Source: Daphnia carinata (taxonomy: Eukaryota; Arthropoda; Branchiopoda; Diplostraca; Daphniidae). From it: a DNA stretch of 64,000 bases. The notes below the pieces were generated by a model, which was not told the origin of the DNA, did not search any database, and was given only the letters and a program-made list of their open reading frames with translations. Numbering within the stretch: position 1 is the first letter of the stretch; each line of letters starts with the position of its first letter. The DNA lies in contig NC_081337.1 in assembly GCF_022539665.2 (NCBI RefSeq), positions 2,766,679 to 2,830,678 of the forward strand, given 5' to 3'. The position numbers were made by a program, and so were the translations under genes. This document shows positions 24,387 through 34,462 of the stretch, piece after piece.

Positions 24387-26047
24387 TTTTTATTATCATC
24401 GTCGTGCGAGTGACGTCTAATAAAACACCATCATACGACCACCGGTCACGATCTTCTTTTCACGTAGACTCGACGAAATTGGCCGGCCACATCATGTCGG
24501 ACTGACACGTCATTTCCAACTATTTTTTTTTCCTTCCTCTGTTTTTTGTTTTGAAACACTTTAAAATGCGATGTGTAGCGGGAAATGCGCACCCGATGGG
24601 CAAAATGAATTAATACCTTGCCAATGAATATTCGAATAGTCTTTTACATGGGCAACATTTCGCTTATTATTATCTGGGCCAGTATTATTCGGCCAGGGGC
24701 TTTGCCGCTTTTCAATAATGAATTATGGTGGCGACTACGTATAATAATAATCGTACGTGTATGTAAAGTATAGCGCTATGTTGCCACAGTAGCACTTTGA
24801 TAGGCTGCTCTGTATACACGCTGCTGCGATGCCATGGATGTATAATTAGCCATGGCGCTATCCACCGTGCATGTACATTATAGGCCGGATGGAAAAGCGT
24901 TCAACACCCCATGTATTACTAAGCCTCGGTGTAGGAGAAGGGGGTTGAAAAATAGGATTGGGAGGGGGGGGTCTTCTCTTGCGTTTGACAGAAAAGGGCG
25001 TCGCGACGACCAATGAGATGAAGAAGAGAACGGTGAAAAGTAAAAAGAGGGGGGGGGGACTGCCGCTTCCGAATGATGAAAGGGTGTGGATAATAAAGGC
25101 GGCAGCAGCGACGGCAGTCGTTTCCTGTCTGATACACAACTGTGTGTGACGTGTGTGCCGCTGGCTCAATGTTTCTTTTTGTTCTGTAGCTATACGCTCT
25201 GCCGTGATTGGTTGCCATCCGGAACGTGGGCGGGAAGAAAAGGCGACATAATTTCCGCAAAAAGGAAGGGAAGTAGCCTCAAGTTTTGAGCGCAGGCGCA
25301 TCATCATAGGCTCTTCCGGCCTGTGCCTATAGCGGCTGTGTACGCCTTTTAAGCACAAACAGCCTAAATGAATCATTTTAAAGTTTGTTCCGTAATCATC
25401 TTTCCCTGCCTGCCGTCTTCGGCCTCCCCTTTCTCTATCGTCAATTATGCAAAATGCTCGTCCCCGGCCTGAAACTTTTCACTGCCGATTAGTGAGGACA
25501 CAAACATGGGCCCAATAAACTCATGAATTATAGTCCCGTTTTAATTGCACGGCCGACTGCCGCCGAGTTGTGCATTTGCTACTTTTAATATCATTCTACA
25601 GCGACACTATTATAAAAGCCACTCTCAAAGGCGTATCCATTTCTTATTACCATGAAAATGGTGGCCTGTTTTATCGCGTCCTCCGCCCTCGCGTGATATA
25701 TACAACACACTGATCGTGTCCGAGTTAGTAGACTCATTTTATTGATCCGTCTAAAATATTGTCCCGCGTCCGTGTGTGTGTGTGGGCCAAGTATTTAAAG
25801 AGCTGCTATGCCTGCAGGCAATCACTTGATTGAGAAAGCACTCGCACACAAAAAGCATAAGAAAGAAAACACGCCGTCGTGAGTGACGTCGTTTTCGAGT
25901 GCATCAAGCGCAGCAAAGAGCCAAGGATTTGATGGAGAGAGAGAGTCTCGAGCGTAAAGGAAGAAAAAAAAATTGTTCAAAAATGAAAATAGGTTTTGCA
26001 GTCGGAATGAAAAGTTGAGTACGAAAGGAATGAAATTGAACAATAAA
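24387..26047. other. Intergenic DNA, no gene recognised
   Basis: Mixed-composition DNA with few homopolymers. It holds a GT run at 25772-25783, a TATA-like TATTTAAAG at about 25792-25800 on the + strand, and TTTATT at 25737-25742, which reads AATAAA on the minus strand and could serve the small minus-strand ORF above it. The ORF of about 172 residues at 24858-25376 (-) is Pro/Phe-rich and repeat-like and is not supported. Confidence 0.4.
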
Positions 26048-26251
26048 TCAGTCATAGTTTGCGATGGAATGTCCCGAGATAAAACCATTTTCTTCGTCTG
26101 AGACGAGCGTGATGCTAGGAGGCTGTCCGTGGCGTTGATGATGATGAATGAAGGAACGTAACTGGTGAAACTGCTGAATCCAATTGCTAGTCAATGTCTC
26201 GGCTAGAAGGCTCTTTAAAAGTGATGAACGAGTTCGGTCCATTGTGGTCAT
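26048..26251 (-). CDS. Possible small single-exon gene, 67 residues, unknown function
   Basis: I do not recognise this product. The ORF runs from ATG (complement of 26249-26251) to TGA (complement of 26048-26050). It begins MTTMDRTRSSLLKSLLAETL, has a His-rich middle (HHHQRH, about residues 36-41) and an acidic patch (SDEENG). Three things lift it above the background of chance ORFs. On the same strand a TATATAA box lies at 26303-26309 with TCACGA about 29 bases downstream as a possible start. A short A-rich leader ends GAAAAGAAG before the ATG, with a purine at -3. An AATAAA lies at 25737-25742, about 300 bases after the stop. The composition is mixed rather than repeat-derived, and no signal peptide or membrane segment is obvious. 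It could still be chance. Confidence 0.28.
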   Translation of the reverse strand: MTTMDRTRSSLLKSLLAETLTSNWIQQFHQLRSFIHHHQRHGQPPSITLVSDEENGFISGHSIANYD

Positions 26252-26302
26252 CTTCTTTTCTTTGATTTTTATTTTTCGTGATTCGGGATGAATGACTGCT
26301 GA

Positions 26303-26309
26303 TTATATA
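26303..26309 (-). promoter_or_regulatory. TATA box for the small minus-strand ORF
   Basis: TATATAA on the minus strand, 58 bases before the ATG at 26251. A start about 29-30 bases downstream would leave a leader of roughly 30 bases. Confidence 0.3.
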
Positions 26310-27960
26310 CCACCTGCGTGTATAATTGAGAGCAATTAAGCTGAACAGTTTACATAATACGAAAGCCGTGTTATACATTTTTTTGTTGTTGTCTTTAATT
26401 GTAATTTATTTCAAAGAAATGAATTTCTTCCCGAGTATTGTGACTATGCAAATGGCTGTATTTCGTGCAACGCACGCTGGAATGGAAACAGTTGGTTGAG
26501 ACGCTTATTTGCAACTACCAAGAACTCGTACAAATGACTGGCCTAGATTGCTCGATTGTTTATGACCCCGCTGGAAAATAACACACAACTTTTCAGCAAC
26601 GTAATTACCAACCGTCTCCTTCGTTACGTCGTTACGACAACAACTACCTCGTCAAACAAATTGATGCATATAATATTTCATAGTCTCGTAATTGGTTCGC
26701 AGTTCACATAGCCGGGCAGCAAAATATCCCACTTTCAAAATAACACACAAAAATGAATAAATATATAGACAGCGCCAACCTGATGGAAAACTGAGAATGT
26801 GAATTGAAAATTTCGTAAAACATCGTCTCATTTCTGCGAAAAAAAAAAAAATAAATATGCTCGTACGAGTGAAAGTTCTCCCTCATTACAAACATACATC
26901 CGATGTGTAGTTTTCTTTTTTGCAAGAATTCTATACGTACTTGACCAGCTGAGTAGATTTTTCCCTAGCGGCAATCAGCGGAAATATAAGCACGCAGTCA
27001 AAATTCCCAACTCTCGGGACATTTTCAATAGATCATTTTCAAAGTTGTTTTGGAAACAAGTTGCTACTTTTGCACTGAAAAAAAGTTACGAATGGAAAAA
27101 CACGTACTAAATGCAGTTGGCTATAATTAGAAAACGCTGTTCGCCCTTGCAACAACAACACACACAAAAAAGTCGTTTATTCAATGATGATTATTACTTG
27201 CGTATTTTTTATTTTATTTTGAAGATGATTATTTTTATATCTTACTCAGCTGGTGTTATAACCACGGTCCATTGGAGCGTGAAAACATGGAACATTCCCA
27301 CGTCTTTGCGTGTTGTACTCCTCCCACAGCGGGAAAAATAAAACCTATCATTTGGTCGTTATACATAGATACCACTGCGTGTAGTCTTTTTTTTTTCTTT
27401 TTGTAGGTGATGCTTGTTTTCAATGATTATTGGCGTTGAAACGGTATCCTAATTATTTTTTTTTTCGTGTTTTAACGATCTGCCAATTGGGATTCGATGT
27501 AAAATGAAGCTACTTCACACTCGATATAGTTTCCGCGCCTGATGGTCGACGTGCTTTTATATCCGTCACGAGCTGTTAATTTGCCATGCTTGGCCGGCTG
27601 TGAATCTTTATGGCTCTCCCCTTCTTTCTATTCCATTTCGTGTATTTTTTTTTTGTAATTCATTTTTGAAGATACAAAAAAATTGTGGTAATAATAAAAT
27701 GGCAACTTCAGTTTCATTTGGCTTTAGCATAAAGCAACGAGTGCTTAGCAATTTCAATATCATAAACGCAGCTTTCGATTTAAACACATTTTTGAAATGC
27801 GCGGTTCTTCAGTAAAGGCTCAATAGGCGCGAAAAATTCAGTTTTAGTCTTACGAGTTATAATGATGACCGTTAGATGGCTATTGAAAAATATCGAGGCC
27901 TAGAAAAATGAAAAATCCCCTTTCCCCCCTTAGGCCGTGGGCGGGTTGCTGGTACCGCAC
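26310..27960. other. Intergenic DNA, no gene recognised
   Basis: AT-rich, moderately complex DNA without long exons or repeats. Nothing specific was recognised beyond short poly-A/T runs. Confidence 0.4.
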
Positions 27961-27965
27961 TAGTA

Positions 27966-27978
27966 CGCCACTAGCGGC
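27966..27978 (+). promoter_or_regulatory. CTCF-like motif upstream of the 28 kb splice-site cluster
   Basis: CGCCACTAGCGGC resembles the CTCF core, with one departure. It sits in a GC-rich patch about 200 bases before the donor at 28181. Confidence 0.25.
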
Positions 27979-27989
27979 TTCTAAAGGTA

Positions 27990-28181
27990 CTAGGCTCTAG
28001 AAACCAGTCAGAGACCATGTGCGAAGTGGACACCTGCAATTTCGGGTCATTTTTCAGTTCGCCAAATCTGAGAAAAGGTCAGATCAGTGGCTGGCAAAAT
28101 GATTACAAGTGATTATCATCATCAAGGCAAGATTGATTTAAGTGAAACACATCATCCACCAATATCGTGAGCATCAGCTAA
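27990..28181 (+). ncRNA. Candidate noncoding 5' exon ending at a consensus donor
   Basis: Homopolymer-free sequence ending at the donor CTAA|GTAAGT (28181/28182). Within 300 bases downstream there is a consensus acceptor (28354) and a second consensus donor (28455). Such clustering of strong sites, all on the + strand, suggests a real transcript, perhaps distal 5' exons of gene 2. The 5' end is a guess and there is no long ORF. Confidence 0.3.
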
Positions 28182-28354
28182 GTAAGTTTACTTCAAATCA
28201 CCTTGAAAGTTGCCACTTGAATTCAGTTGTCTCGTAACTAAATTCGCGAATCGGATTGAAGTCACGTTTGAGAAGAGTGAATATCGTGTAATCACTCGTT
28301 TGTCGTAACAAAGTTTCATAAACTAATCCACATTTCTGTTTTATTCCCTTTCAG

Positions 28355-28454
28355 GTAAGTCCATTTCACGTTGAATTCGTCGTTTGCTGCTGAACTTGCC
28401 CAACATGTGCCAACCACGTTGCAGCCGAGGGCGATCCGAACAAAGCGTCCAAAA
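28355..28454 (+). ncRNA. Candidate exon following a recursive splice site
   Basis: Bounded by TTTATTCCCTTTCAG|GTAAGT at 28354/28355 and by CCAAAA|GTAAGT at 28454/28455. An ACTAAT branch-site match lies at about 28322-28327. The left boundary is an acceptor and a donor at the same point, the signature of a recursive splice site, so the 100-base segment may be spliced out again. An ATG at 28405 opens 16 codons rich in Cys, Arg and Gln (phase 2); a second frame is open for 32 codons but has a stop right at the exon start. Coding use is not supported. Confidence 0.38.
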
Positions 28455-31122
28455 GTAAGTGAAACTTTTTTTGTGTTGCACGTTTTTTCTTTTCCGCTTA
28501 TTTGCCCATGTCTTGCATATTTGCCTTTTTGTGGGAACAAATTCGAGACGAAATAGGTCGACAAATTTTGCAAAAGGTACGAACTTGAAAAGAGATTTTG
28601 GTCGAGCACATTTTTGGCGGGAAAGGATGTTCTAGAATGTTCTTTCTCCTGCAGAAAGGGTGTCCTTGAGTTTACACAACTATATCGGAAAAAAGGCCAA
28701 CAAGGAGCTCATTTTTCTTTTTTTCTTTTTTTTGATGACTCATGTCTTCGTGTCCCCCCTCTTTTTTTTTTGTCCAAAATGGCTGCCCTCAGCTGCATCT
28801 GACTTTTGTGTGTCTGGCAGCGAATCATTTCGTTTCGCTGATTTCTGCCCAATGTAAAGACTTTTGGCTTCCTGTGTGTGTGTTGGTGAGCGTCACGCGT
28901 GATGTAGAAAGGAGTGAGCTAAGACAGTGAAGCAAGGGAGTCTAAACTGCAAGCGCCCAAATCAATTTGCATAGTTAATTCGGATATAGGGCGCGTGAAA
29001 TGAAAAGCCGGCCGCGTGAATGGATTACGTGTGGCTGCTCCTTCCACTTGTCTATAGGCGTGTTGAATCATCTTTGAACTCAAAGAATTTAAACTTTTGG
29101 CCAACAAATCTTATCTGTTGTAGTGAACACAATAGTTTTGATCTTTGCTGCCCGAGTAAATTCGCCAGGCAATGGATTTTTTTTTTGCGATTTTTCATTT
29201 CATCTGTTTGTGACGTCATTTTTTTCTTGCTCTTGGATTTTCAGTCTGTCAATTCGGCAGTTTTTACCGTTTATTCCTCTGGAATAGATTCGGTTTAATT
29301 TTTTGTTGGTGTTTTTTTGTAATTTTTTTTTCAGATTTTTGAGGGGTGGGTTTTTTACAGCTGCTGAAAATTTCGCGCCATTTTTGCTTCGGATCGTTGG
29401 CAATATGGCGTCCATTTTTTTTTTCCTGAAAATTTTAATACGCTATTTTTTGAAAGTGCTACGATGTGTGAGGCCAGATGTTTTTGAAATCTAGGCCCTA
29501 CTACATTGTACGTATGGTTTTTCTTTTTTTGAAAAATGAAATCTCACATGGTATTGTATCGCAAAAACCGGTTTTAATTGAATTTGTTTGGAAATGTAAA
29601 CACGCCGTTTCCGTCACAGCCTTCGTTTCAATGTCCGACGTTGAATGATCGTCCATTTCGAAAAACAAGTTTAGGCCTATTGATCTTTCTCTCCCCGACC
29701 CCAACTGGGAGTTGGTCTTTTTCCCGTCTTTTGTACCGGACAAGATACGATCGATTGTCAATAGATATTTTATATTTATATCTAATGGCAATATTATCGT
29801 AACGCAATTTTTGTTAAGTGGGATTTTATTTGAAATGATATGTCTCTATAGGCCTCTATAGAAACATAACATTAGATATAATGATGCGAAAGGAGATCTC
29901 CCTGGTGGCGTATCGTATAACTTTCAATCCTGAAAAGGTTTTTTTTTTTTTTAAATGATACAAGAGATGATGTTGATCCTCCTAGTAATTTTTTGTTCTT
30001 TTTAAATCCTCTTTTACTAATACATTTGGCGGTGGGAGCTTGCTTTTTTTTTTTTCCTCCGTTTTGCGCATGAACTACTCGTGTACTGATTATGTTTCCC
30101 TTCATTATTTTGTACGAGACACGAGCTCTGGCTGACGAATCAGTTGCGCAAGGGAGAAATGTGCGTTTGTTCTCTTAAACTATGGATTTTTTTTTTTTTT
30201 TTTAGAAAGAAAATGATGCAAAGAGGGGCCACAAATGAATTTGAATTGCAAAGACTCCTCCTACCTCTTTATCTTTCTAACACAGTGGAGCTAACAAAAG
30301 TGGGAAGGGGGGGGGGGAATAATGCCAGACAGAAAAGACTCGCGTCTACCTCTTCTTAGGACTCTTGTTTAGATTGGGATGGAAAAACAAGGAGCACGCG
30401 TCCACCACTTCTTTCATGTCTGATTTTATTTTTATTTCTCCATGTTTTAATGAGCTCTCAGTTCTCTGCCGCTAATGAAACATTCGCCCGACAGGTACAC
30501 ACACATAATCGTACACCACCAATCAGACGTGAGCTTTTATGTGTGTGTGCCTTCGCCGGAAAATTCTCTTCAAGCTTTAAATCAAAGCTCCATCTAAATA
30601 ATTTTTGAAAAGCCTTTTTTTTTTATTGTTTTTTAAAATACGATTCGTGAAATGTGCATGTTTCTCGGTAAAATTGTGTCATCTCTTTTCCAGCTGACGG
30701 GCGAGATTATTAGCATTTGCTCAAGGTTGCCAAGATTATCAAAATGCGAAACTTTTCCCATCCATCTTGGCATCCATCATCAAGGGGATTTTAAATGTCT
30801 TTAGAAAATCTTTTGAAAATTCAGCAGGGGAAATGAGAGCAAAGAAAAATCGGGAAAAGGGTAGTAGACTAGTTCGTAATATGAAGTATTATGCAAGCTT
30901 TTGAAGGATTGCTGCTTGATGGTTGGATCGTTGCAGATCGTTTTTGAAAATGTGCCTCTTGGTGAATCTATGGAGCTCTTGATCGGCGAATGAGAAAAGC
31001 AGTTGCACAGAAAAAACGTACGCGAATATAGTTACGAATTTCTACGCTGCCTTTCCCATTGGTTGCATCGCTTTTTCTTTCCATTTTCTGTTTTATTACG
31101 AAAATTTCTTTTCCTTGAAGAT

Positions 31123-31137
31123 GGTTGCTGAGCAACC
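31123..31137. promoter_or_regulatory. RFX-type palindrome
   Basis: GGTTGCTGAGCAACC is a perfect 7+1+7 inverted repeat with GTTGC/GCAAC half-sites, the arrangement bound by RFX factors. The site is direct; binding is inferred. Confidence 0.45.
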
Positions 31138-32140
31138 AAGGTTTTTGTGTATGCAATGCAACGGAGTTAAAGGAAGCGTTTGGTCCTTTACTCAAGACAG
31201 GATCGCAATACGCACGAAGATCATTTGAGAGCATTTTGTCGTATTTGTTTTTTCTTTTGTGTCGCAGAGATAATGTTTTGTTTGACGAAGCACTGGCCAA
31301 CGAAAAGGCTGTGATCGGGAAAACAGTTGGTTCAATTTCACACGGGGTCATTCACAATTGATTTCGAGTTGCATTGTTATTTTCCTAGCCAATGACGAGC
31401 AATCTAAAATGCGCCATATGCTTTGGTTTTGTTATTGCCATCCCGTGACCAATCCCTTTTTCTTTTTCCTTTGCCCGAAAGGCAGCACATCCGTGTTGTT
31501 TTTAGCGAGCAACAGTGGCTTGAGGATCACGACAACAAAATGGAATCGGTGCATTGGAAATATTACGCCAAGGTGCTAGATTCACTTTTGTTTACTCGTA
31601 GGATGTTCAGAATCCAGTTCGATACTGTTGAAAAAAAAAATTTTTTTTCCTACTTGGAATTCTGAACTGGGGATGTAGAAATTGTTGTTTTACACAGAGG
31701 GATTTGCGTGGGGCGTCGAAGAATAAAGTTGAAAGCTCATTTGACTGACATTTTCAATTAAAGATGAAGATGCCGATGATGGAATGACGCTCTATGGAAA
31801 ACTCTTCTTCTTCTCGTGAGATGGGCAAGACTTTTTGAAAAGAGAAAGAAGAAGGAAAAAAAAGGGAGAATAATAAAGTGATGTTAGAACGATGTTGGGA
31901 TTGAGAACACGGGAAGGATCCAATTAAGAAGATGAAACGAAAAGCTACGCCAGGGTGTGACGTCAATTCTCTATATTTTGAAAAGAGATTGGGAGAAGAA
32001 GAGGATCATTAAAAACTCTGCCAAAAAAAAGGGGGGGGGGCTTTGAATTGCGAATAGAAGCTTCATATCCTCCACCCAAAACCCTCCCATTGTCTCGTAA
32101 CACCAAACGCGCGTCTTCATTTGAAAATCGAATTGAAACA

Positions 32141-32171
<31 letters not shown>

Positions 32172-32303
32172 TTGTCTTGTTTGAATCTACTAAAAATGTA
32201 GCACGACTCTGTTTTGTCCAACACTTGCGCGCTGGATAACTAGGTTAATAGCAGGAAGAAGATCATCAAATTTCATGGGGTAGGTGGAGGGCAAGGTGAA
32301 GAG

Positions 32304-32408
32304 CCCTTCGACGTCCTGTTCGACGTCCTGTTCGACCAACTTTTTTTCTTCTCATTTTTCCCCCTGTGTGTGTTTCGTGTCGTGTTAACACAGCCCGACG
32401 TCGAAGGG
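32304..32408. repeat. Tandem 12-mer and inverted repeat
   Basis: TTCGACGTCCTG is repeated in tandem about 2.6 times at 32307-32337. The left end, CCCTTCGACGTC (32304-32315), is exactly mirrored by GACGTCGAAGGG (32397-32408), giving 12-base inverted arms 81 bases apart. This could be a degenerate mobile-element end or a local hairpin; no target-site duplication was identified. Confidence 0.6.
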
Positions 32409-32651
32409 AGTTTTATTTTCATTCCCCCCTCCCATTTTTTTTTTCGTGAGGGTAGAATCAGCCGCCCCCGATTGGGTGAATACGACGCCATCGAAAGAAA
32501 ACTCCACCCACTTTTTTTTTAATGTTTCCCTTATGTCGACGTCGATCGGCGGGGCTTTTCTTTTACGCTCTGCGTTATGTATTTGTAGCGCCCACATGCG
32601 AAAGAGTTGAGTCTTTTCCCCTCCATGTCGTTTCCTTTTTTTTTTCACTGG

Positions 32652-32665
32652 GTTACCATGACAAC
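32652..32665. promoter_or_regulatory. X-box-like site
   Basis: GTTACCATGACAAC matches the RFX X-box consensus. Read on the minus strand it is GTTGTCATGGTAAC, the classic form described at nematode ciliary genes. Confidence 0.5.
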
Positions 32666-34376
32666 GCGACTTTTATGTGTACACGTTGGTGTGTGTCACG
32701 AAAAAGATGGTGTTTTCACGGAAGTGGAGGGATTAATAAAGTAGCGTGTTAAAGGACTAGACGGGGATTTTTGTTCTTTCTAACTTGATGTCAATTTGAA
32801 TTCAAGTGAATCGATTCACATTTTTAAACAATTGTTTAAAAAGCGAATCGTGGGGTTTAAGAGTCGAAGATGATTCAATTAGCGCAACTTTGAATAAGAA
32901 ATGTTTTGAAAATTCTGGGTTTTTTTTTTATGCTGAAGAAAAGACGTTGCATTTTAAGGAAACAAGGCACGTGCTTTGGTGGACGTCGGGTAGTCTATGA
33001 TAAAAGGATGTGAAAGAGGAACTTGTTTGATGAGGGATTTTCCATCTCCTTTTTGACGATTTCGGATGAACAAGTAAAAAGAAGAATGTGCTGCCAGCCA
33101 ACTGGGGGACGCAAAAAGAGAGAAAGACCGACTTAATATTTTATAAATAGAGCTTTGCATTTTCATCATCAGAGGCTGACGAGAAGAAGGGATCGAAAGA
33201 CTATAATGAAAATAGAGATAGAACAAAGAAGGATGAGGAACCTAGCGGCGAAGTAGAAGAGGATAGGAAATGAAGTCGGCGGCGATTCAATTCGATGAAT
33301 CAACGCGACAAGAGAAAACGACGACGTCGTCGACGTCTTACAAAACTTTTGAAAACGGGCATGTAGCTTTCACATCCATGGTTGCGTCTATCTTTTTTTT
33401 TTTTCTCTCTTCTTTTCATCGTGTATTTGAAAGTCTTTTCCAACCCTACCGAAACGCTTTTTGCCCTCTACGCAATCAAATGATATGTGTATTTTCCCCA
33501 TGGTTGTTTATCGTCGATGTAGAAAGAGATGATGTTTACTTGTTTTTGAGCTTCGCTAGGGAACGAGTTGACGTGATCCTTGGATTTGGGAGGGCAAAAA
33601 AAAAAAAAATAAAATAAAATAAAAATTGAACGAAAGGGTGTTCCTTTACGGGGGCTGTTTGCATACGTAGTGTAACGAATGTTTGACAAAAAAAAAATTG
33701 TTTTTGAATTCAAAAACGTGGGATAAAACCGGTTTTCTCCCCCATATGCATATTTATAAAAGTGCGCTTCTATGAAAAGGCATCACCTTTTCATTATGGA
33801 AGAGCCTCGCGTCTGACAAAAACTTGTTTTTCCACGGCACGGTGTACGCACGCAGCTCAATGAATTCCCTCCCTTTCGGCTGGTGTGTATATACTCGACG
33901 TTGTCATATTTGGGATTGTAAAAAAAAAATTGAGTTAAAAGCAAAAAAAAAAAAAAAAAAAGATGAGGTAGGCTTGCGTCGCAAAACCAGTATTTCACTC
34001 TGTTTTTCTCCCCTTTTTGCTTCCGATCTGCGCTGTTCATTATTCAATGTCTCTTTTTCGGGGCAATCCGGTTTTTATCTTCAAAACTTTCGCATCAGTA
34101 ACGCACGCTGCGTATTTTCACAATCCCCCCCTCCTTTTTTACTTGCTTCAAGGGTTGAGCGCGTTTTGTTAGAATTTTGAAATAAAGAAAGTGGTTTGAG
34201 ATGCGGGTTACATCATCGTTCGATAGTGTGAGATGGAAACTTGTATTTAAAAAAAAAAAGGCGAGTCTAAATTTCCCATTATCAAGCATCTGTTTGCATT
34301 CCCACGCGCACATTGGCCGTCTGGACGCGCGCGTTGAAAACTTTTTCTTTTGTATGATCCGGCCGTCCCCATTAAA

Positions 34377-34462
34377 CAAAACGCGTAATCATTAATTATT
34401 TACTTGCCTAACCATTTTGCACAACGTCAAGTCTGGCAATTAATTATTTCATACGCGTTTTG
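34377..34462. promoter_or_regulatory. Symmetric element with paired TAATTA sites
   Basis: CAAAACGCGT (34377-34386) and ACGCGTTTTG (34453-34462) form perfect 10-base inverted ends. Inside them ATTAATTATTT occurs twice in direct orientation (34391-34401 and 34439-34449), each containing TAATTA, a homeodomain core. This may be an enhancer core or a short inverted-repeat element. Confidence 0.5.

Larger units (their letters stand above)
28455..34376. other. Intergenic (or long intron) DNA with regulatory-like motifs
   Basis: No convincing coding exon. It contains Pho/YY1-type words (28776, 29377), AGGCCTA words, an RFX-type palindrome (31123), an X-box-like site (32652), a 12-base tandem repeat (32307-32337) and, from about 33.3 kb, more homopolymers. 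If the recursive splice site at 28354 belongs to gene 2, this would be intron. Confidence 0.4.

Noticed and set aside
30968-31361. Overlapping ORFs on both strands (127 residues minus, 78 residues plus)
   Set aside because: Neither has recognisable domains, splice signals or promoter; they mirror each other in a homopolymer-poor stretch where open frames are expected by chance.
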